Source of the DNA: Planktothrix sp. FACHB-1365
GTDB lineage: Bacteria; Cyanobacteriota; Cyanobacteriia; Cyanobacteriales; Microcoleaceae
Assembly (NCBI RefSeq): GCF_014697575.1
Contig: NZ_JACJSC010000012.1
Location: 62,001-126,000 of the forward strand
DNA length: 64,000 bases
Direction of reading: 5' to 3'
The position numbers were made by a program, and so were the translations under genes. Shown one piece after another: positions 18,265-26,952 of the stretch. The number at the start of each line of letters is the position of its first letter. Position 1 is the first letter of the stretch. A model generated the notes under the pieces. It did no database searches, was not told the DNA's origin, and worked only from the letters and a program-made list of their open reading frames with translations.

Positions 18265-20208
18265 ATGGCTAAACAACTGGCAATTTTATGTGTAGATGAT
18301 GAATCCGTTATCTTAGAAAGCCTTAAAGAACAACTCAAACGGAATTTACCTCAACATTATGAATTAGAATCAGCAGAAAGTGGCGAAGAAGCCTTAGAAG
18401 TTATTGAAGGATTGCATGAGGAAGGCTTAGAAGTCGCCTTAGTTATTTCTGACCAAATTATGCCCGGTTTACAAGGGGATGAGTTATTAATCCGAATTCA
18501 TCAAAGTTATCCCCAAATGTTAAAAATTATGTTGACTGGACAAGCAGACGCTCAATCTGTTGGCAATGTAGTCAACCAAGCAAGTTTGTATCGTTATATT
18601 AGCAAACCTTGGGATGAAACGGACTTAATTTTAACAGTTCAAGAGGCATTAAGGCGCTATACTCAAGAACAACAACTGGTAGAACAAAATCAAAAATTAC
18701 ATGAATTAAATCGACAATTACAACAGTTAAATATTTCTCTGGAACAAAAAGTTTTAGAACGAACTACACAATTAGAACAGGCAAAACAGGCTGCTGAAGT
18801 GGCGAATCAAGCTAAAAGTACATTTTTAGCTAATATGAGTCATGAATTGCGATCGCCTTTGAATGCGATTTTAGGCTTTGCTCAATTAATGAATCGAAGT
18901 ACAACTCTTTCTGCTGAACACCAAGAACAAGTGAAGATTATTTTACAAAGTGGAGAACATTTATTAAGTTTAATTAACCAGCTTTTAGATTTAGCTAAAA
19001 TTGAGGCAGGCAAAATCACCCTTAATGAGGCTAATTTTGATCTATATCATCTCCTTCAAGATTTAGAAGATATGTTCTCTCTCAAGGCTAAAAATCAGAG
19101 TTTAAGCTTAACATTTAGCTGTTGTAAAGCTGTTCCTCAATATGTTTGTACTGATGAGATTAAACTTCGCCAAATTCTGATTAATTTACTCAATAATTCT
19201 CTTAAATTTACTCATCAAGGAGGCGTGCATCTAACCGTTAATTGTAATAAAATTGATCCCTCAAACCTACAACTGATTTTTGCAGTTCAAGATACGGGAG
19301 TCGGCATTGATTCCGAAGAAATTGATCAGCTTTTTGAGGCTTTTACTCAAACTCAAAGGGGAAGAGAAGCTGATGAAGGAACGGGGTTAGGTTTATCGAT
19401 TAGTCAAAAATTTGTACACCTGATGGGTGGGAAAATCAAAGTTAATTCCCAAGTCGGAGTCGGTACAACCTTTACCTTTAATATTCACGCTAAATTTGTT
19501 GATGATATTTGTTTATTTAATCAAAATTCATCTCGAAAAATAGTGGGTTTAGCTCCTAATCAACCTGCCTATAAAATATTAATTGTTGACGATAAATTCT
19601 GTAATCGTAAATTATTAATGCAATTGCTGAAACCCTTGGGATTAGAATTAAAAGAAGCTTCAAATGGCAAAGAAGCTGTAGAAATTTGGGATGTGTGGGA
19701 ACCCCATTTAATTTTAATGGATCTGATTATGCCCATTTTGAATGGTTATGAAGCCACAAAACAAATTAAAAATACCTTAAAAGGAAATGCTACGGTGATT
19801 ATTGCGATTACTGCTAGTGTTTTAGAAGAACAAAAAGCCTTGGTACTTTCAATGGGTTGTGACGATTTTGTGAGAAAACCCTTTCAAGAATCCCATATTT
19901 TTGAGATGATTGCAAAATATCTAGGTCTTGAATATATCTATGCGGAGGACACCCCCCTAAACTTTTTAAATCCCTCAAACTCTATACTTACTGTTGAAAG
20001 CTTGAAAGGGATGCCCTCTCAATGGATAGATGAACTTTATCAAGCCAGCCTTGACTTAGATTATGAGTTAGTTTTAGATCTAATTCAAGAAATTCCGTTG
20101 GGACAAGCTGATCTGTCTCAAGCTTTAACCGATTTAGTTTCTAATTATAGAGTTGATCAAATTTTTAATCTTATTGAAAAAATAAAAATTCATGAATATT
20201 CGAGCTAA
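18265..20208 (+). CDS. Hybrid histidine kinase (REC-HisKA-HATPase-REC)
   Basis: I start at ATG of MAKQLAILC (647 residues); the open frame also allows a TTG three codons earlier. In order: receiver with [12 protein letters not shown] and the SKPW lysine (about 1-125), coiled coil (about 135-180), His box [19 protein letters not shown] (His193), ATPase domain with [16 protein letters not shown] and GTGLGLSI, and a second receiver with IVDD and [12 protein letters not shown] (about 440-560). There is no membrane segment, so it is cytoplasmic. The last codons overlap the diguanylate cyclase gene by 17 bases. Confidence 0.9.
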   Translation: MAKQLAILCVDDESVILESLKEQLKRNLPQHYELESAESGEEALEVIEGLHEEGLEVALVISDQIMPGLQGDELLIRIHQSYPQMLKIMLTGQADAQSVGNVVNQASLYRYISKPWDETDLILTVQEALRRYTQEQQLVEQNQKLHELNRQLQQLNISLEQKVLERTTQLEQAKQAAEVANQAKSTFLANMSHELRSPLNAILGFAQLMNRSTTLSAEHQEQVKIILQSGEHLLSLINQLLDLAKIEAGKITLNEANFDLYHLLQDLEDMFSLKAKNQSLSLTFSCCKAVPQYVCTDEIKLRQILINLLNNSLKFTHQGGVHLTVNCNKIDPSNLQLIFAVQDTGVGIDSEEIDQLFEAFTQTQRGREADEGTGLGLSISQKFVHLMGGKIKVNSQVGVGTTFTFNIHAKFVDDICLFNQNSSRKIVGLAPNQPAYKILIVDDKFCNRKLLMQLLKPLGLELKEASNGKEAVEIWDVWEPHLILMDLIMPILNGYEATKQIKNTLKGNATVIIAITASVLEEQKALVLSMGCDDFVRKPFQESHIFEMIAKYLGLEYIYAEDTPLNFLNPSNSILTVESLKGMPSQWIDELYQASLDLDYELVLDLIQEIPLGQADLSQALTDLVSNYRVDQIFNLIEKIKIHEYSS

Positions 20209-21634
20209 TAAAAAACAACAACTCGGTGGTATTTTAATTATCGATGATAAACTTGAGAATTTAAAAGTTTTATCAGAAATTCTTAAGCAACAAGGGTATA
20301 AAGTTCGTCAAGCTATCAATGGAATATCCGCTTTAAGGGCCATACAATCATCCCCCCCTGATTTAATTTTATTAGATATAAAAATGCCGGAAATGGATGG
20401 CTATGAAGTTTGCCAAAAACTGAAACAAGATTCTCAAACTCAGGAAATTCCAATTATTTTTATTAGTGCTTTAAATGAAGTTTGGGATAAGGTAAGAGCG
20501 TTTCAATTAGGAGGGGTTGATTATATTAATAAACCCTTTCAAGTGGAAGAAGTTATTGCCCGAATTGAAACCCAGTTTATTATTCAAAGACAAAAAAAAC
20601 AATTACAAGCAGAAATAGAATATCGTCAAGCCCAAGAAGAACGGTTAAAAGAGGAAATTCAACACCGTCTTGCCAAAGAAAAGCAATTACAAGAAGAAAT
20701 TCAACGACGTAAAGAAACAGAAGAAATTTTATATCAATCTCGTGCTTTAATTCAAAGTGTTTTAAATACGTCAATGGATGGAATTGCTGCGTTTCAATCT
20801 ATCCGAAACACAATGACCGGAAAAATTATGGATTTCCGTTGTTTAGTTGTGAATCCAATCATTGGCCAAATTTTGAAGCAAGATCGCTCTAAGTTAATGG
20901 GTAAAATTATTTTAAAAAGATTATTGAAAAAAATAGATTCCACCTTATTTGAAAAGTTTGTTAATTTAGTAGAAACGGGAACTCCTTTAATTGATGATAT
21001 TTTTTATCACAGTGACGATACTCAAGGTTGGTATCATTTTATTGCTGTCAGGTTAGGGGACGGATTTTCCATCGCCATTCGAGATATTACAGACCGTAAA
21101 AAGATAGAGCTTGATTTATCTCGTTGGGCTAAATTAGATGGGTTAACACAAATTGCTAACCGTCATTATTTTGAGGAATTTTTAAATATAGAATGGCAGA
21201 GACATCTACAGGAACAAAAACCAATTTCCTTAATTTTATGTGATGTAGATTATTTTAAAGCTTATAATGATACCTATGGTCATTTAGAAGGAGATGACTG
21301 TTTAAAAAAAGTAGCTCAAGCAATTGATCAAGTGATTCAACATCCCGGAAATTTACTAGCTCGTTATGGCGGTGAAGAATTTGTTATTATTCTAACCCAG
21401 ACGAATCTATTAGAAGCAGGACAAATTGCTACAGATATTCAAACTTCTATTCGGATTCTCAATATTCCCCACTCCCAATCTCAAGTGAGTGAGTTACTTA
21501 CGCTAAGTTTCGGCATATCGAGTTTAATTCCAACGCCAGAAAACTCAACTTTTATATTAATTAAATCTGCTGATCAAGCCTTATATCAAGCTAAACAACA
21601 AGGGAGAAATTGCATTGTTACTCAAGTAGATTAA
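20192..21634 (+). CDS. Response regulator diguanylate cyclase (REC-PAS-GGDEF)
   Basis: The 480-residue protein has an N-terminal receiver (about 14-128; phospho-acceptor Asp62 in [11 protein letters not shown]), a charged coiled coil (about 130-180), a PAS-like domain (about 185-300) and a GGDEF domain with an active-site GGEEF (393-397), so c-di-GMP synthesis is expected. No RxxD product-inhibition site precedes the motif. It overlaps the hybrid kinase and is the natural output of the cluster. Its 3' end overlaps the convergent isochorismatase gene by 17 bases. Confidence 0.9.
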   Translation: MNIRANKKQQLGGILIIDDKLENLKVLSEILKQQGYKVRQAINGISALRAIQSSPPDLILLDIKMPEMDGYEVCQKLKQDSQTQEIPIIFISALNEVWDKVRAFQLGGVDYINKPFQVEEVIARIETQFIIQRQKKQLQAEIEYRQAQEERLKEEIQHRLAKEKQLQEEIQRRKETEEILYQSRALIQSVLNTSMDGIAAFQSIRNTMTGKIMDFRCLVVNPIIGQILKQDRSKLMGKIILKRLLKKIDSTLFEKFVNLVETGTPLIDDIFYHSDDTQGWYHFIAVRLGDGFSIAIRDITDRKKIELDLSRWAKLDGLTQIANRHYFEEFLNIEWQRHLQEQKPISLILCDVDYFKAYNDTYGHLEGDDCLKKVAQAIDQVIQHPGNLLARYGGEEFVIILTQTNLLEAGQIATDIQTSIRILNIPHSQSQVSELLTLSFGISSLIPTPENSTFILIKSADQALYQAKQQGRNCIVTQVD

Positions 21635-22643
21635 AGGAGTTAATCATCTGCATTCCGGCGGTGGTAAATCGTTGAAATGCGAGATTTGCTTGTTCTGTAT
21701 AATCCACAATACCGGGAATAACAACAGGAGAGGTACAATCTTCTAATAAATAAACATTGTGAGCTAAATTAGAATTTTTGGCTTGAATTTCGGTTAATAA
21801 ATTGTCAATTGTCCAAGCAACACAATGGCTTTTCGCTTGACCCGCAATCAGAATTCGATCAAAGTTTAAAATCTGTTCTATTAATTGTTTATTTTTTTGA
21901 GCAATGGTTTCTCCGTGCATATTTTCTAAAACTTCCGGTTGCAAAACCGAATAATTTTCTGTTAAGGGATGGTTTCCTTTAATCTCAAATTGAACCTGAG
22001 AACATCGGGAAATCGTATGAAAAAATAACGCTTCTTCAACGGCTGAAACCAACCCATGACCGATCCCTCCTAACATTGAATGATAGGGCCATACTGTTAA
22101 GGGATATTGACCTTTTTTTGCTAAGGTTTGGGCATAATGTAAGGCGTATTGTTCTAGGCTGTTTTCATCTGCACCTAAAATTCTATGGGTAACTTTTGGA
22201 TTCATTTTCCAGATACGATTTTGAATATCCTCAACGGAAATTAAGGTTGCAGAGGTGGGATGTTCACCTTGTTGATTAATCCAAAAAATGGGATGAAAAA
22301 TTTGGAAGGTGGTATGGGTATCTAAGGTAGCAATAATATGGCTAATTTTGTTTAAGTTTCGATAAATAAATTCACACAATCTAATATTGTCTTCTACTGC
22401 ACCATTCCCCGATGCACCTCCTACAAATAACTCAAATTCAGGAATACAAAACGTATTTTGAACATCTATTAAAATTAAACAGGTTTTAAGTTGATCCTGA
22501 CTGGCTGGTTGAATCTTATACTGTTTTGCCCATTGTTCGGCTTCCTGGGCTCGAATTTGATACCGAACACGCCAAACTTCTCCCACACGCTGGGGATTAA
22601 AATGGGGAGGAATGGGGAGAGAATCTATTTTTTCTGTGATCAT
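21618..22643 (-). CDS. Isochorismatase-family cysteine hydrolase
   Basis: A 341-residue protein with the isochorismatase-like hydrolase pattern: CLILIDVQNTFCIP near residue 55 (catalytic Asp), IIATLDTH, and AGQAKSHCVAWTIDNLL near residue 266, where the Cys is the expected nucleophile. It is longer than nicotinamidases (about 200 residues), with about 40 extra N-terminal residues and an insert; this long form is found in cyanobacteria. Substrate unknown (nicotinamide-type or other amide). It is divergent from cobK and convergent with the diguanylate cyclase gene. Confidence 0.75.
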   Translation of the reverse strand: MITEKIDSLPIPPHFNPQRVGEVWRVRYQIRAQEAEQWAKQYKIQPASQDQLKTCLILIDVQNTFCIPEFELFVGGASGNGAVEDNIRLCEFIYRNLNKISHIIATLDTHTTFQIFHPIFWINQQGEHPTSATLISVEDIQNRIWKMNPKVTHRILGADENSLEQYALHYAQTLAKKGQYPLTVWPYHSMLGGIGHGLVSAVEEALFFHTISRCSQVQFEIKGNHPLTENYSVLQPEVLENMHGETIAQKNKQLIEQILNFDRILIAGQAKSHCVAWTIDNLLTEIQAKNSNLAHNVYLLEDCTSPVVIPGIVDYTEQANLAFQRFTTAGMQMINSFNLLE

Positions 22644-22691
22644 TTTTTTATGATAAAATTAGAGTTAAAGATCAGAATTCAAGCTAGTTTT

Positions 22692-23459
22692 ATGCTGAAA
22701 TCCATTGATCGAGTGTGGTTAATTGGAGGAACTCAGGAAAGTGCAAGATTGGCTCAGGCGATCGCCCAATGCCAAATCTATTGTATTATTAGTGTAACGA
22801 CAGAATCAGCAAAATGTCTCTACCCCGAATCAGAATTTTTAACGATTTGGGTGGGAAAATTAGAGCCAAACCAAATTAACTTATTTTTAACAAATTATAA
22901 GATTAATCGCATTTTAGATGCTTCCCATCCCTATGCTGTAGAAATTTCTCAATTAGCAATTGCTATTAGCCAAACCCATCAAATTCCCTATTTACGGTAT
23001 GAACGTCCAGCTATAAAGTCTGAAAATTCAAATCATCTTTTGTATTTAGACCGTTTTGAAACTTTATTAACCGGGGATTATTTAAAAGGAAAACGAGTTT
23101 TACTAACCTTGGGATATCGCAGTTTATTCCAATTTGCCCAATGGCAAGAGCAAGCCGTCTTATTTGCTCGAATTTTACCGTCTCTTATGGCTTTGGATGC
23201 CGCTTTAAAAGCCGGATTTACCCCCGATCGGATTATAGCAATTCGTCCCCCCCTGTGTTTAGAATTAGAACGGGCATTATGGCACCATTGGAAAATTTCT
23301 CTGGTCGTCACAAAAGCTTCTGGATCGGCAGGAGGCGAAGACCTAAAAATTAATTTAGCTCACCAATTAAATATTCCTTTAATTATTATTGCCCGACCCC
23401 AGATTGATTATCCTCAAATGACTCACTCTTTTAAGACTGCCGTTGAATTTTGTCAATAG
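22692..23459 (+). CDS. cobK: Precorrin-6A (cobalt-precorrin-6A) reductase CobK
   Basis: The enzyme reduces a macrocycle double bond in cobalamin synthesis. The product has the CobK/CbiJ start RVWLIGGTQESARLAQAI, then RILDASHPYAVEIS, YLRYERP and VTKASGSAGGEDLKI near the end. I start at MLKSIDRVW (255 residues); an ATG 14 codons earlier is possible, and the longer open frame would run into the divergent gene. No other cobalamin gene or cobalamin riboswitch is seen nearby. Confidence 0.88.
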   Translation: MLKSIDRVWLIGGTQESARLAQAIAQCQIYCIISVTTESAKCLYPESEFLTIWVGKLEPNQINLFLTNYKINRILDASHPYAVEISQLAIAISQTHQIPYLRYERPAIKSENSNHLLYLDRFETLLTGDYLKGKRVLLTLGYRSLFQFAQWQEQAVLFARILPSLMALDAALKAGFTPDRIIAIRPPLCLELERALWHHWKISLVVTKASGSAGGEDLKINLAHQLNIPLIIIARPQIDYPQMTHSFKTAVEFCQ

Positions 23460-23579
23460 GGAACCGGGGAATGGAGGTCGGGAAAAGTCAACCCCCAAAA
23501 AATCTCTGAGATCGTTGCTGCGGTGATCCCCCTTTCCGATAAGATGGTATACGCGGCATCCAAAAAGGAAAAATAGGAT

Positions 23580-23816
23580 ATGAGTACAACTGACGAAAGA
23601 GTAAAAAGAATTATTGCAGAACAATTAGATGTTGAGGAAGAGAAAATTATTCCTTCGGCGACTTTCGCCGAAGATTTAGGCGCGGATTCCTTGGATACAG
23701 TAGAACTGGTCATGGCATTGGAAGAAGAATTTGAGACCGAAATTCCCGATGAAGATGCTGAAAAAATTAAGACCGTTCAAGACGCTATAAACTACATCAA
23801 GGCCAAGGAGGAGTAA
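23580..23816 (+). CDS. acpP: Acyl carrier protein AcpP
   Basis: The 78-residue acidic protein carries the growing acyl chain in fatty acid synthesis. The phosphopantetheine attachment motif [17 protein letters not shown] is intact, with Ser in DSL as the attachment site near residue 39. AAGGA and AGGAT lie just before the ATG. fabF follows on the same strand after 231 bp, the usual pairing, although a separate promoter seems to serve fabF. Confidence 0.97.
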   Translation: MSTTDERVKRIIAEQLDVEEEKIIPSATFAEDLGADSLDTVELVMALEEEFETEIPDEDAEKIKTVQDAINYIKAKEE

Positions 23817-23969
23817 ATTCCATCGACCACCAAGCCAAAGCATCGGCTTAATCTGCAATTGAAGTAAAATCAACAGAATAAGCGAAGGATTAGCCTTCCA
23901 CCAGTCTCACGGAAATTTTGCTGCGTTCGACTGTCTGGATTAGGCAATCCCAACCCCTCTTAATTAAAC

Positions 23970-23990
23970 TACTGTTATAATGTTAGTTTT
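23970..23990 (+). promoter_or_regulatory. Candidate extended -10 promoter for fabF
   Basis: TACTGTTATAATG contains a perfect TATAAT (23976-23981) preceded by TG in the extended -10 position. No convincing -35 box is seen 16-18 bases upstream, which extended -10 promoters tolerate. It would give a leader of about 60 bases for fabF and allow expression apart from acpP. The remaining acpP-fabF spacer holds two short imperfect hairpins (AAGCC/GGCTT and GAAGG/CCTTC). Confidence 0.5.
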
Positions 23991-24047
23991 GCTTCTCACG
24001 CTTTGTTCTGCATTTTAGGTGATTAAATTCTTGAATCGACGAAAATC

Positions 24048-25301
24048 ATGACTACGATGAATGTTAAGCGCGTTGTTGTAACAGGTTTAGGGGCAATTAC
24101 TCCGCTCGGAAATACCCTAGCTGACTATTGGGAAGGGTTAATGAGCGGACGGAATGGGATCGGCCCCATCACCTTATTTGATGCGTCAAAGCATGATTGT
24201 CGCATAGCGGGGGAAGTCAAAAAATTTGACCCCTGTGATTATATTTCGCGCAAAGAAGCTAAACGGATGGATCGCTTCGCCCAATTTGCGGTGGCGGCTA
24301 GTCAACAAGCCATCGCAGATGCGGGCTTCGTCATTAATGACCTAAATGCAGAACAGGTGGGTGTCATTATTGGAACAGGTATTGGCGGACTCAAGGTACT
24401 CGAAGATCAGCAAGAGATCTATTTAAATCGTGGCCCAGATCGCTGTAGTCCTTTTATGATCCCGATGATGATTGCCAACATGGCGGCGGGACTCACAGCC
24501 ATTCATACGGGAGCTAAAGGGCCAAATTCCTGTTCTGTAACCGCTTGTGCGGCGGGTTCAAATTCCGTCGGGGATGCCTTTCGTTTAATTCAACGGGGCT
24601 ATGCTCAAGCGATGATTTGTGGGGGAACCGAAGCGGCGGTGACTCCTTTATCCGTGGCTGGATTTGCGGCGGCACGGGCACTATCAACCCGCAACCATGA
24701 ACCCCTCAAAGCTTGTCGTCCTTTTGACAAAGATCGAGATGGCTTTGTCATGGGAGAAGGCGCCGGAATTCTACTGTTAGAAGAATTAGACTGTGCCTTA
24801 AGTCGTGGCGCTCGCATTTATGCGGAATTAGTCGGTTATGGCATGACCTGTGATGCCTACCACATGACCTCCCCCGTTCCCGGTGGAGCCGGGGCAGCTA
24901 GAGCGATTTCCTTGGCGATGAAGGATGCTGGATTAACCCCTGACCAAATTAGTTATATTAATGCTCATGGAACCAGTACCTCTGCTAACGACACCACAGA
25001 AACGGCAGCGATTAAAACGGTATTAGGTGAAAGTGCTTATCAGGTGGTGGTTAGTTCCACAAAGTCAATGACGGGTCATTTATTAGGGGGTTCTGGAGGC
25101 ATTGAAGCGGTGGCAACGGCAATGGCCATTGCTGAGGATCGGGTTCCTCCAACGATTAATTTAGATAACCCTGACCCAGAGTGTGATTTAGATTATGTTC
25201 CTCATACCAGTCGCGCTCACACCGTTAATGTCGCCTTATCGAATTCCTTTGGGTTTGGAGGTCATAATGTGACGTTAGCGTTTAAAAAATTTCAACCCTA
25301 A
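24048..25301 (+). CDS. fabF: Beta-ketoacyl-ACP synthase II FabF
   Basis: This 417-residue enzyme condenses malonyl-ACP with acyl-ACP to elongate fatty acids. The family features are complete: RVVVTGLGAITPLGN at the N-terminus, the nucleophile Cys in SVTACAAGSNSVGDAF, and the two active-site His in INAHGTSTSANDTTE and KSMTGHLLGGSGG. An ATG three codons downstream is an equal start. It follows acpP, as in most bacteria. Confidence 0.96.
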   Translation: MTTMNVKRVVVTGLGAITPLGNTLADYWEGLMSGRNGIGPITLFDASKHDCRIAGEVKKFDPCDYISRKEAKRMDRFAQFAVAASQQAIADAGFVINDLNAEQVGVIIGTGIGGLKVLEDQQEIYLNRGPDRCSPFMIPMMIANMAAGLTAIHTGAKGPNSCSVTACAAGSNSVGDAFRLIQRGYAQAMICGGTEAAVTPLSVAGFAAARALSTRNHEPLKACRPFDKDRDGFVMGEGAGILLLEELDCALSRGARIYAELVGYGMTCDAYHMTSPVPGGAGAARAISLAMKDAGLTPDQISYINAHGTSTSANDTTETAAIKTVLGESAYQVVVSSTKSMTGHLLGGSGGIEAVATAMAIAEDRVPPTINLDNPDPECDLDYVPHTSRAHTVNVALSNSFGFGGHNVTLAFKKFQP

Positions 25302-25305
25302 CTCT

Positions 25306-25396
25306 GTAGAGACGTGCCTATTTATGCCGTAAGGCTATTGGCGCGTCTATAATATTAGGAAAATAGCCACTTTATCAACTTGTTGATAAAGTGGCT
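25306..25396. repeat. AGACGTGCC-type repeat and long hairpin after fabF
   Basis: Two inverted repeats follow the fabF stop. The first pairs AGACGTGCC with GGCGCGTCT (25310-25348) and is related to the ACGTGCC palindrome near 26.9 kb. The second has perfect 15-base arms, AGCCACTTTATCAAC (25365-25379) and its complement (25382-25396), around TT. On the plus strand no T-run follows; on the minus strand ATTTTCC follows. The second may halt fabF transcription, but its symmetry is greater than a normal terminator needs. Confidence 0.55.
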
Positions 25397-25498
25397 GTTG
25401 CAGTTATAAGCTGTTCTGTACTCGCGTAACAGGGTAGGATAGAAATATAAAGAAAATTTAATAATTGTTGTCTTTGTAGTCAACTTAGAGAGGTATCC

Positions 25499-26677
25499 TT
25501 GAGTCATCATCTCGACGCCATTGCTCCCCATGGTGGACATTTAATTAACCGAATTGCCACTCCTGACCAACGGCAGGAGTTTTTGGACAAAGGGGAACAT
25601 TTACCCAGAGTCCAGTTGGATGAGCGCTCGCTCTCTGATTTAGAATTAATTGCTATTGGTGGTTTTAGTCCCCTCACCGGGTTTATGGAACAGGCGGACT
25701 ATAAAACCGTCGTCAACCAAATGCACTTGAGTAATGGTTTGCCTTGGTCAATTCCCATTACTCTATCGGTTTCTGAAGAGGTAGCCTCAACCCTGACTGA
25801 AGGGGGTTTAGTTCGTTTAGATGCCCCGACGGGGGAATTTGTGGGTGTTTTGGAACTCACCCAAAAATATACCTATGATAAGGAAACCGAAGCTCTCAAC
25901 GTTTATCGCACCACAGACGAAAAACATCCAGGGGTGAAAGTTGTTTATGATCAAGGGGGCGTTAATCTCGCTGGCCCAGTATGGTTATTAGAACGTCAAC
26001 CCCATCCCTACTTCCCGAACTATCAAATTGACCCCGCAGACTCACGGGCAATGTTTCGAGAAAAAGGATGGAAAACCATTGTGGGATTTCAAACTCGAAA
26101 CCCTATCCATCGGGCCCATGAATATATTCAAAAATGTGCCTTAGAAACCGTTGATGGATTATTTTTGCATCCTTTAGTGGGAGCTACCAAATCCGATGAT
26201 ATTCCGGCAGATGTACGGATGCGGTGTTATGAAATTTTGATTGACCATTACTATCCAAAACAACGGGTTATTTTAGCAATTAATCCCGCCGCTATGCGCT
26301 ATGCAGGCCCCCGTGAAGCGATTTTCCATGCCCTAGTGCGGAAAAATTATGGCTGTACTCACTTTATTGTGGGTCGAGATCATGCCGGGGTTGGGGATTA
26401 TTATGGAACTTACGATGCTCAATATATTTTCGATGAGTTTGAACCTGGGGAATTAGGTATTACTCCGATGATGTTTGAACACGCTTTTTATTGTACTGTG
26501 ACTGAAGGGATGGCTACCAGCAAAACCAGTCCCAGTACCCCAGAACAGCGCATTCATTTATCAGGAACTAAGGTGCGAGAATTACTGCGTCGTGGTGAAC
26601 TTCCACCCCCGCAATTTTCTCGCCCTGAAGTTGCCAATGAACTGATTAAAGCAATGAAGGTGGCAACGGAAGCATAA
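25499..26677 (+). CDS. sat: Sulfate adenylyltransferase (ATP sulfurylase), TTG start
   Basis: The enzyme activates sulfate to APS for assimilation. The 392-residue product has the ATP-sulfurylase motifs [15 protein letters not shown] near residue 197 and [16 protein letters not shown] near residue 297. Translation must begin at TTG: AGAGAGG stands five bases upstream, the next in-frame ATG is about 60 codons in, and the N-terminus [17 protein letters not shown] is the conserved cyanobacterial one. No APS kinase domain is fused. Confidence 0.94.
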   Translation: MSHHLDAIAPHGGHLINRIATPDQRQEFLDKGEHLPRVQLDERSLSDLELIAIGGFSPLTGFMEQADYKTVVNQMHLSNGLPWSIPITLSVSEEVASTLTEGGLVRLDAPTGEFVGVLELTQKYTYDKETEALNVYRTTDEKHPGVKVVYDQGGVNLAGPVWLLERQPHPYFPNYQIDPADSRAMFREKGWKTIVGFQTRNPIHRAHEYIQKCALETVDGLFLHPLVGATKSDDIPADVRMRCYEILIDHYYPKQRVILAINPAAMRYAGPREAIFHALVRKNYGCTHFIVGRDHAGVGDYYGTYDAQYIFDEFEPGELGITPMMFEHAFYCTVTEGMATSKTSPSTPEQRIHLSGTKVRELLRRGELPPPQFSRPEVANELIKAMKVATEA

Positions 26678-26679
26678 TA

Positions 26680-26946
26680 ATCAGTTATCAGTTATCAGTT
26701 ATCAGTTATCAGTGGAAGAGTTAAGGGTTGATGGTTAAATAGTTATTAATTAACAACGATTAACCCAAACTCTAAAACCAAAGACTTTATGAGCAGGTTG
26801 ATCAAGATTTTAGGGAATTAATAAAGTTTTTCTTGATCTTGCTCCTAGTTACGAAAACAACTGATAACTGGCACAAACGTGCCATGGCACGTCTCTACTG
26901 ATAACTGATTACTGATAACTGATTACTGATAACTGATTACTGATTT
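26680..26946. repeat. Two inverted STRR runs and an ACGTGCC palindrome
   Basis: The spacer begins with four CAGTTAT heptamers and ends with CTGATAACTGATTA units that are their complement, so the two ends can pair. Between them lies a perfect 16-base palindrome, ACGTGCCATGGCACGT (26877-26892), followed by CTCTAC. The palindrome resembles a dispersed GTAGAGACGTGCC element also seen after fabF. Any promoter for the orthocaspase gene must lie within this repeat-rich stretch. Confidence 0.7.
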
Positions 26947-26952
26947 TTGGTA

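Noticed and set aside
22491-22691. Longer start of cobK
   Set aside because: It would overlap the divergent hydrolase gene by about 150 bases and adds residues not found in CobK.
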